Shown: piece by piece, positions 6,933 through 10,984 of the stretch
Position numbering within the stretch: the first letter of the stretch is position 1
Layout of the letters: the number at the start of each line of letters is the position of its first letter
Assembly: GCA_021796155.1 (NCBI GenBank)
Contig: JAJYOO010000046.1
Location: forward strand, 1-10,984
Length of the DNA: 10,984 nucleotides
Origin: Chloroflexota bacterium
GTDB lineage: Bacteria; Chloroflexota; Anaerolineae; Anaerolineales; Villigracilaceae
Reading direction: 5' to 3'
Made by a program: the position numbers and the translations under genes
Notes under the pieces: model-generated
Database searches by the model: none
What the model was told of the DNA's origin: nothing
Seen by the model: only the letters and a program-made list of their open reading frames with translations

Positions 6933-7378
6933 CGACGGCAGAATCTTCGTCCTCAACTTCCGATGAACGCAGCATGGCCGCACTGGCTCATTTCTTTGGG
7001 CTGATTGCGGCATTAATCGTCTGGGCTGTTCAGAAGGACAAGTCTCCGTTCGTTCGTTTTCAATCTTTGCAATCACTGGCTTTTGAAGCCATTGCTATTT
7101 TGGTCAACATGGTCTTGATGATTTGTTTATTTGGCGTAATGTTTGTCGGCGCTTTTGGAATCTTGTTTGCGTCTATCAACAGCGCATCATCGCCGGATAA
7201 TGTTGACCCATTGTTCGTGTTGCCGATGATGTTCCCGTTTGCTACCTTTTCCTGTTTTATTCCCATGACTTTGGTTTATTTTATAGTTCGTTTGATTGCG
7301 ACGGTTTCTGTTGCCAGCGGGCATGACTTTCGTTATCCCTGGCTTGGCAAATGGCTCGAAAAGTTTTTGGAAAAATGA
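6929..7378 (+). CDS. Membrane protein with a single DUF4870-like module
   Basis: A 149-residue membrane protein that matches one module of the gene before it. After a Ser/Thr-rich cytoplasmic lead (residues 1-12) come DERSMAALAHFFGLIAALI, WAVQKDKSPFVRFQSLQS (32-49), two long hydrophobic segments (about 52-83 and 95-129) and GHDFRYPWLGKWLEKFLEK at the C terminus. It resembles canonical DUF4870 proteins more closely than either half of its neighbour. Its ATG overlaps the upstream stop (ATGA), so translation is probably coupled. The function is unknown. Hetero-oligomer formation with the double-module protein is a reasonable inference from sequence similarity and coupling, but it is not shown. 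Confidence 0.78.
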   Translation: MTTAESSSSTSDERSMAALAHFFGLIAALIVWAVQKDKSPFVRFQSLQSLAFEAIAILVNMVLMICLFGVMFVGAFGILFASINSASSPDNVDPLFVLPMMFPFATFSCFIPMTLVYFIVRLIATVSVASGHDFRYPWLGKWLEKFLEK

Positions 7379-7396
7379 AATCAAAAACTTGCGCTG

Positions 7397-7430
7397 AGAT
7401 TCTGAAGCGACTTCATTTTATTGCGAATCT
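7397..7430 (+). terminator. Nested inverted repeat after the DUF4870-like pair
   Basis: An outer 6-bp inverted repeat (agattc 7397-7402, gaatct 7425-7430) encloses an inner 5-bp hairpin (tgaag/cttca, 7403-7415, loop cga) followed by TTTTATT. It lies 20-50 bases after the stop of the DUF4870-like gene, where a terminator is expected. The stems are short, so it is only a weak candidate. Confidence 0.25.
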
Positions 7431-7519
7431 GGTCAATGCAGTAACCATGGGCGCAATTTCATCGGCGAATTATTTTCATGACCCAAGACTTCTTCACTCG
7501 CGGTTCAAATCAAAAAGTC

Positions 7520-7528
7520 TGGTAAAAT
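7520..7528 (+). promoter_or_regulatory. Candidate extended -10 promoter of the rpsP operon
   Basis: TGGTAAAAT is an extended -10 element (TGn plus TAAAAT). It would place the transcript start near 7535, giving a leader of about 98 bases before rpsP. That leader holds a short gcgag (7552-7556) / ctcgc (7580-7584) inverted repeat and a clear AAGGAG (7617-7622) ten bases before the ATG. No good -35 box is visible. The rest of the 7379-7632 gap shows no convincing gene. Confidence 0.45.
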
Positions 7529-7632
7529 ATGCGCCTGTGGGTTTTGGGCTTGCGAGCGCGTCCTTTCACGCACCCCTCTCTCGCTTGACTGAACCAAATC
7601 AAAAGATAATTAATTGAAGGAGTACGTTTTCA

Positions 7633-7977
7633 ATGGTTCGAATTCGTTTTCGCCGCATCGGTTTAAAAGGGCAGCCCTCATATCGTATCGTAGCGGCTGA
7701 CAAGGAAGCCCCGCGCGATGGACGGTTTTTGGAAATCCTCGGCTTCTACAATCCACGCACGGAGCCCGCTACTTTGAACATCAAGGAAGACCGCGTCTAT
7801 CATTGGATGAAGAATGGCGCTCTGCCGACTGAATCGGTTGACCAGGTTTTCAAAAGTGCGGGCGTGCTGGATCGCTTCGAGCGTTTCAAGAAGGGCGAGT
7901 CAGTTGAGACTCTTCTGAAAGAAGCGGCTGAAGCTACTGCAAAGCGTGCTGCACCCGTCAAGACGCGTAAGGATTAA
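7633..7977 (+). CDS. rpsP: 30S ribosomal protein S16
   Basis: A 114-residue S16 protein, an early-binding component of the 30S subunit. It starts MVRIRFRRIGLKGQPSYRIV, and the family motif continues through ADKEAPRDGRFLEILGFYNP (22-41). Then come KEDRVYHWMKNGALPTESV and a Lys/Ala-rich C-terminal tail. It is longer than E. coli S16 (82 residues) because of this tail (EATAKRAAPVKTRKD), which is basic and probably flexible. AAGGAG at 7617-7622 provides a good ribosome-binding site. It is the first gene of a plus-strand run with khpA, rimM, dprA and manC. Its stop is 49 bases before khpA, and that gap holds a hairpin repeat. Confidence 0.97.
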   Translation: MVRIRFRRIGLKGQPSYRIVAADKEAPRDGRFLEILGFYNPRTEPATLNIKEDRVYHWMKNGALPTESVDQVFKSAGVLDRFERFKKGESVETLLKEAAEATAKRAAPVKTRKD

Positions 7978-7979
7978 TG

Positions 7980-8014
7980 CCCTCACCCTGACCCTCTCCC
8001 AAAAAGGGAGAGGG
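7980..8014 (+). repeat. REP-like hairpin repeat between rpsP and khpA
   Basis: The stretch contains a perfect 9-bp inverted repeat, ccctctccc (7992-8000) and gggagaggg (8006-8014), with an AAAAA loop. It is preceded by ccctcaccctga. This pattern resembles the ccctcaccc...ccctctccc repeats scattered between genes in many bacterial genomes. No T-run follows on either strand, so it is not an intrinsic terminator. The right arm is the only purine-rich sequence close to the khpA start and may supply, and when folded hide, its ribosome-binding site. Confidence 0.7.
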
Positions 8015-8026
8015 AAGTGATGCATC

Positions 8027-8263
8027 ATGAAAGAACTCATCGAATTCATTGCCAAATCGCTGGTTGATCATCCCGAACAAGTGGAAGTCCGCGAATACGG
8101 GAACGGCGACCATATCAGACTTGAATTGAGCGTGGCCAAGGACGACATGGGCCGCGTGATCGGCAAGAGCGGAAAGGTTGCCAACTCGATCCGTACACTT
8201 TTGCGGGTAGCGGCTGAACGTGAAGGCAAGCAGGCCACACTCGACGTGACTGAGCCGGAATAA
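8027..8263 (+). CDS. khpA: KhpA, KH-domain RNA-binding protein
   Basis: A 78-residue single-KH-domain protein. It begins MKELIEFIAKSLVDHPEQVE and carries the RNA-binding GxxG loop as GRVIGKSGKVANSIRTLL (residues 42-59). Length and layout match KhpA (YlqC), which binds RNA and often pairs with KhpB/Jag. The gene is almost always found between rpsP and rimM, as here. Its TAA stop overlaps the rimM start by one base (TAATG), so translational coupling is expected. The candidate ribosome-binding site is the purine-rich right arm of the upstream hairpin, some 10 bases before the ATG. Confidence 0.95.
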   Translation: MKELIEFIAKSLVDHPEQVEVREYGNGDHIRLELSVAKDDMGRVIGKSGKVANSIRTLLRVAAEREGKQATLDVTEPE

Positions 8264-8826
8264 TGGCGGCACGAAAAACTTCAAGCAACGCTGGTTCAGG
8301 CTCGCCGTCCGCCGGTGAGCCTGAATATTTAGTAGTCGGATTTTTGCGGCGGGCGCATGGCGTGCGGGGCGAAATGGTGATGGAAGTCCATACTGATTTT
8401 CCTGAACGTCTTAAACCGAAAACGAAAGTCTTTGTCGGTGATAAGCATCAACCGATGATGATTGATGGAACGCGATTTCATCAGGAAGGCTTGTTGGTAA
8501 AATTCAAAGACCTTGATAAGCCCGAAGACGCGGCGCGCTATCGTAATCAGTTGGTGTATGTCACGGCGGCAGATCGGCCGCAATTGCCAAAAGGGCAATA
8601 TTATCATCACGAGTTGATCGGCTTTGATGTGGTGGATGAGGAAGATAAAACCGTAGGCAAATTAATTGAAATCATGCAGACGGGTGCCAACGATGTCTAT
8701 GTTGCGACTCGTCCCGATGGAACCGAAATCTTGTTGCCGGTCATTCCGTCGGTCGTTCTGGACATCGAAGCGGATCGCCGTTTAATTCGCGTTCACTTGC
8801 TAGACGGTTTGATCGAGGAGCCGTAG
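8263..8826 (+). CDS. rimM: Ribosome maturation factor RimM
   Basis: A 187-residue RimM, which assists 30S maturation (16S rRNA 3' domain) and binds S19. The N-terminal RimM domain starts at about residue 22 with EYLVVGFLRRAHGVRGEMVM; the motif from VGFL to GVRGE is diagnostic. The C-terminal PRC-barrel domain has QYYHHELIGFDVVDEEDKTV, GANDVYVATRPDGTEILLPV and a final DLD/E-like VVLDIEADRRLIRVHLLDGL. A low-complexity lead of about 20 residues (Ser/Gly/Ala-rich) comes before the domain. The ATG overlaps the khpA stop as TAATG, which supports this start despite the extra N-terminal residues. trmD, the usual next gene in many bacteria, is absent and dprA follows instead. Confidence 0.95.
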   Translation: MAARKTSSNAGSGSPSAGEPEYLVVGFLRRAHGVRGEMVMEVHTDFPERLKPKTKVFVGDKHQPMMIDGTRFHQEGLLVKFKDLDKPEDAARYRNQLVYVTAADRPQLPKGQYYHHELIGFDVVDEEDKTVGKLIEIMQTGANDVYVATRPDGTEILLPVIPSVVLDIEADRRLIRVHLLDGLIEEP

Positions 8827-8831
8827 AACGA

Positions 8832-8886
8832 AATTCGATATTCGTTATTTGAGAGTCGAATATCCAATATCGAGCATCGAAGATCG
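8832..8886. repeat. AT-rich palindromic repeat between rimM and dprA
   Basis: The rimM-dprA gap is almost entirely built from short variants of tcgatattcg, tcgaatatcc and aatatcgagc. A perfect 8-bp inverted repeat is formed by gatattcg (8837-8844) and cgaatatc (8857-8864) around a 12-base loop. Translated on the minus strand it gives IFDARYWIFD-like peptides, a pattern familiar from low-complexity intergenic repeats mis-called as proteins. It leaves dprA without a clear Shine-Dalgarno sequence. Confidence 0.6.
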
Positions 8887-8888
8887 CT

Positions 8889-9995
8889 ATGAACGAAAAG
8901 CAATTCTGGGTTGGTCTCACACTTGTGCGCGGCATCGGGGCGGTGCGCTTGCAGTCGCTGATTGATTATTTTGGTGACGCAAAAACTGCATGGCAGAGCG
9001 CGCCTGGTGAGTTTCGCGCGGCGGGATTAAATCCGAAAATTGTTGAACGATTGCTTGAAGTCCGCAAGAGCGTTGACCTTGAAAAACTGTGGGATAAGAT
9101 CGTTGCACAGGGAATTAAAATCTTAACCTGGAATGATGAACTTTATCCACCGCGATTAAAAGAAATTGAACAACCGCCACCTGTGTTGTATGTGCGCGGA
9201 GAAATCCTTCCCGAAGACCATTTTGCAGTTGCCATCGTTGGGACGCGTAAAATCACATCATATGGTCGTCAGGTTACAGAAGAATTGTCTGCGTTTCTCG
9301 CGGCCAACGGCGTGACAGTTGTCAGCGGTTTAGCGCGCGGCGTGGATGCCGTGGCGCATTCAGCCGCGATCAAAGCCGGCGGGAGAACGGTCGCCGTTTT
9401 AGGGTCCGGTGTGGATCGAATTTATCCGCCGGAGAATCGCGCGATCGCAGAACAAATGATGTCACGCGGCGCGCTGGTCAGCGATTATCCAGTTGGCACC
9501 GCACCGGAGAGTACAAATTTTCCGCCGCGTAATCGAATCATTTCCGGGTTATCATTGGCGGTCGTTGTCATTGAAGCGGGTGAAACGAGCGGAGCGTTAA
9601 TCACCGCGGAGTTTGCGGCTGAGCAAGGTCGCGAAATTTTTGCAGTGCCGGGTAGTATACTTGCGCCGCAGTCGAAAGGCACGAATAAATTAATTCAGAA
9701 CGGCGCGTTGCCTTTGTTGACTCCGCAGGATTTATTGCAAGCTTTGAATCTGACGCGGGTCGGCGCGCAAAAAGCAGCACGAAAGATTTTGCCTGCTGAT
9801 GAAGTCGAAGCGCAGTTGTTGAATGCGCTCGGCGATGAACCGTTACACGTGGATGAAATCCGCAATCAAACTGGCTTACCTGTTGAAAAAGTTTCCGCAG
9901 CTTTGGTGATGATGGAACTCAAAGGAATGGTGAGACAAGTCGGCGGAATGAATTACGTCGCAGTTCGTGAGGTACAATCGGGCTACTCTGTTTAG
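8889..9995 (+). CDS. dprA: DNA-processing protein DprA (Smf)
   Basis: A 368-residue DprA, which binds incoming single-stranded DNA and loads RecA during natural transformation. It is also widespread in non-competent bacteria. A helical SAM/HhH-like N-terminal part (WVGLTLVRGIGAVRLQSL, 7-24) is followed by the Rossmann-like core: AVAIVGTRKITSYGRQV (113-129), VSGLARGVDAVAHSAA (145-160), FPPRNRIISGLS (211-222), EAGETSGALITAEFA (229-243) and GTNKLIQNGA (264-273). A winged-helix C-terminal domain covers about 303-360 (DEVEAQLLNALGDEPLHVDE). Length and domain order are normal. It starts 62 bases after rimM, within a repeat-filled gap, and ends nine bases before manC. No other competence gene is in the window. 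Confidence 0.96.
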   Translation: MNEKQFWVGLTLVRGIGAVRLQSLIDYFGDAKTAWQSAPGEFRAAGLNPKIVERLLEVRKSVDLEKLWDKIVAQGIKILTWNDELYPPRLKEIEQPPPVLYVRGEILPEDHFAVAIVGTRKITSYGRQVTEELSAFLAANGVTVVSGLARGVDAVAHSAAIKAGGRTVAVLGSGVDRIYPPENRAIAEQMMSRGALVSDYPVGTAPESTNFPPRNRIISGLSLAVVVIEAGETSGALITAEFAAEQGREIFAVPGSILAPQSKGTNKLIQNGALPLLTPQDLLQALNLTRVGAQKAARKILPADEVEAQLLNALGDEPLHVDEIRNQTGLPVEKVSAALVMMELKGMVRQVGGMNYVAVREVQSGYSV

Positions 9996-10004
9996 GGAAT
10001 CGTT

Positions 10005-10984
10005 ATGAATGAACATGCCTACGCGGTCATTATGGCGGGCGGCGGCGGGACTCGTCTGTGGCCGGTCTCCAGAAAGAATCGTCCAAAACAGCTTTTGCCT
10101 TTGCTCGGTGAAGAGACATTATTTCAAAGCACCGTTGCAAGGCTGACGGATCTATTTCCTCCGGAACGTATTCTCGTCGTCACTGTTAAAGAACAAGCAG
10201 ATGAGATGCGTTCACAAGTTCCTTCGATCCCTGGGGAAAATTATTTGATCGAGCCCGCGCCGCGCGGGACTGCATCTGTTGTTGGGTTGGCCGCCGCGGT
10301 GTTGAAGAAGCGGGATCCGGAAGCAGTGATGGCAATTCTGCCCTCGGACCATTTCATCCGTAACCGCGATTTGTTCCATTATCTTTTGCGCGCCGCGTTC
10401 GACGTGGCTGAACATAAATATCTTGTCACGCTTGGAATTGCTCCGCTATACCCATCATCCGCGTACGGATATATTCAACAAGGCGAGTTATTAAAAGCCG
10501 AATTTAAATATCCGGTCTATAAAGTGAAGCGTTTCAAAGAAAAGCCGGATGAAGAAACGGCGCAGGGTTTCCTGCGTTCGGGCGATCATTCGTGGAACAG
10601 CGGCATGTTCATCTGGCACGTAGACACGATTTTGGATGAAATCGAAAGACAAATGCCGGCATTATCCGCGGCGTTGGAGAAGATCGTCAAAGCATGGGAT
10701 ACATCCCGACGCGATGAAACTTTGAAATCCAATTGGATGGATTTGAAGAGCGAGACAGTGGATTATGCCGTGATGGAAAAAGCCGAAAATGTAGCCATCC
10801 TACCTGCGAGCGGACTCGGCTGGAATGACGTCGGCTCGTGGGATACGCTCTTTGATGTGTTGTTCCCGGACATGAACGGAAATGTTTCAACCACTTCGCG
10901 CACCTTTTGCGCCTGGTCTGCCTTGCAGACGAGCAGCGCATCATCCGCGTCAACAATAACCGTATCATCCAAACCAATTGTAAC
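10005..10984 (+). CDS. manC: Mannose-1-phosphate guanylyltransferase, 3' end disrupted or cut off
   Basis: This enzyme makes GDP-mannose from GTP and mannose-1-phosphate for cell-surface glycans. Seen here are the nucleotide-binding signature GGGGTRLWPVSRKNRPKQLL (12-31), LPSDHF (112-117), RFKEKPDEE (176-184), WNSGMFIWHVD (197-207) and GLGWNDVGSWDTLFDVL (270-286). AGGGAA (9994-9999), overlapping the end of dprA, serves as ribosome-binding site. The match to the family stops at about residue 293 (base 10883). The frame then stays open to the window edge but reads a Ser/Thr-rich peptide (VSTTSRTFCAWSALQTSSAS) unlike any ManC. That stretch is the complement of a sequence encoding the family's own C-terminal motif, so the gene appears interrupted by an inverted segment. 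A normal protein would run some 60-70 residues past this point. Confidence 0.88.
   Translation, partial: MNEHAYAVIMAGGGGTRLWPVSRKNRPKQLLPLLGEETLFQSTVARLTDLFPPERILVVTVKEQADEMRSQVPSIPGENYLIEPAPRGTASVVGLAAAVLKKRDPEAVMAILPSDHFIRNRDLFHYLLRAAFDVAEHKYLVTLGIAPLYPSSAYGYIQQGELLKAEFKYPVYKVKRFKEKPDEETAQGFLRSGDHSWNSGMFIWHVDTILDEIERQMPALSAALEKIVKAWDTSRRDETLKSNWMDLKSETVDYAVMEKAENVAILPASGLGWNDVGSWDTLFDVLFPDMNGNVSTTSRTFCAWSALQTSSASSASTITVSSKPIV
10884..10984 (-). pseudogene. Inverted manC C-terminal coding fragment
   Basis: Read on the minus strand from the window edge, the sequence encodes VTIGLDDTVIVDADDALL followed by VCKADQAQKVREVVE (10984 to 10886). This is the conserved C-terminal part of mannose-1-phosphate guanylyltransferases (compare the usual DLVVVDT-x-DALLV...AQ-x-VR-x-VV pattern). 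It ends within three bases of where the forward manC match stops. The frame continues for about 41 more codons to 10763, but these are the complement of forward manC. The fragment is therefore either the displaced end of the same gene or the 3' end of a second, convergent copy that extends beyond the window. Confidence 0.75.

Noticed and set aside
7351..7617. Open frame of 88 codons (or from an ATG at 7375 overlapping the previous stop) in the gap before rpsP
   Set aside because: The peptide has no recognisable family or regular hydrophobic pattern. It lacks a good ribosome-binding site and runs through the predicted rpsP promoter and leader.
7978..8026. Intrinsic terminator after rpsP
   Set aside because: The hairpin has a strong stem but no T-run on either strand, and khpA-rimM normally share the rpsP transcript.
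8741..8935. Minus-strand open frame encoding an IFDARYWIFD-like peptide
   Set aside because: It is the translation of the AT-rich intergenic repeat plus the antisense of rimM and dprA ends. Such peptides are known products of low-complexity repeats, not real proteins.
9969..9978. TACAAT (9973-9978) as a private manC promoter
   Set aside because: It sits inside the dprA coding end, has no -35 or TGn extension, and manC follows dprA by only nine bases with its own ribosome-binding site. Read-through is the simpler view.
10763..10885. Continuation of the minus-strand manC-like frame as a real gene
   Set aside because: From 10885 down to 10763 the frame is simply the complement of the conserved forward manC sequence (GWNDVGSWD region) and shows no family resemblance.

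Overview
The window (10,984 bp) looks like a piece of a Chloroflexota genome, most likely class Anaerolineae. This is inferred from gene content and order, not from a database search. Pointers are the short-leader promoters with strong TATAAT-like -10 boxes, the run rpsP-khpA-rimM-dprA followed by a sugar nucleotidyltransferase, the DUF4870-type membrane proteins, and low-complexity intergenic repeats that resemble those scattered through such genomes. The G+C content looks intermediate. Both ends cut through genes.

Left part (1-5012, minus strand). Transcription runs right to left: an acyl-CoA dehydrogenase (3831-5012); a gap with an inverted repeat and a T-run; then a tight set of four genes. 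These are a zinc-binding MDR oxidoreductase (2659-3693), a GT-C-type polytopic glycosyltransferase (565-2658), a four-helix membrane protein (98-538), and the 5' end of a biotin-dependent acyl-CoA carboxylase carboxyltransferase subunit (1-132). The two CoA enzymes and the oxidoreductase suggest acyl-CoA or branched-chain amino acid catabolism. The glycosyltransferase is an odd companion, although its start codon directly follows the oxidoreductase stop.

Middle (5013-7378, plus strand). A divergent promoter region (about 5013-5103) separates the acyl-CoA dehydrogenase from a complete M55 D-aminopeptidase (DppA family) with every expected metal ligand. Next come two overlapping genes for DUF4870-like membrane proteins. 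The first holds two copies of the module and the second holds one, so three tandem copies lie in 1.4 kb.

Right part (7379-10984, plus strand). A leader with an extended -10 promoter precedes rpsP (S16), khpA (KH-domain RNA-binding protein), rimM (16S rRNA processing), dprA (ssDNA/RecA loader) and a truncated manC (mannose-1-phosphate guanylyltransferase). The first three form the conserved small-subunit translation cluster, but trmD and rplS, which often follow rimM, are absent here. A perfect 9-bp-stem repeat hairpin lies between rpsP and khpA, and an AT-rich palindromic repeat lies between rimM and dprA.

The most striking observation is at the right edge. The forward manC frame is normal through residue 293 (base 10883). 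From there to the end of the window, the minus strand encodes the conserved C-terminal motif of the same protein family. The 3' end of manC, or a second copy of it, is therefore joined in inverted orientation. This could be a real inversion, a convergent duplicate, or a fold-back chimera near a contig end. I found no CRISPR array, tRNA, rRNA, insertion sequence or recognisable phage or defence system.
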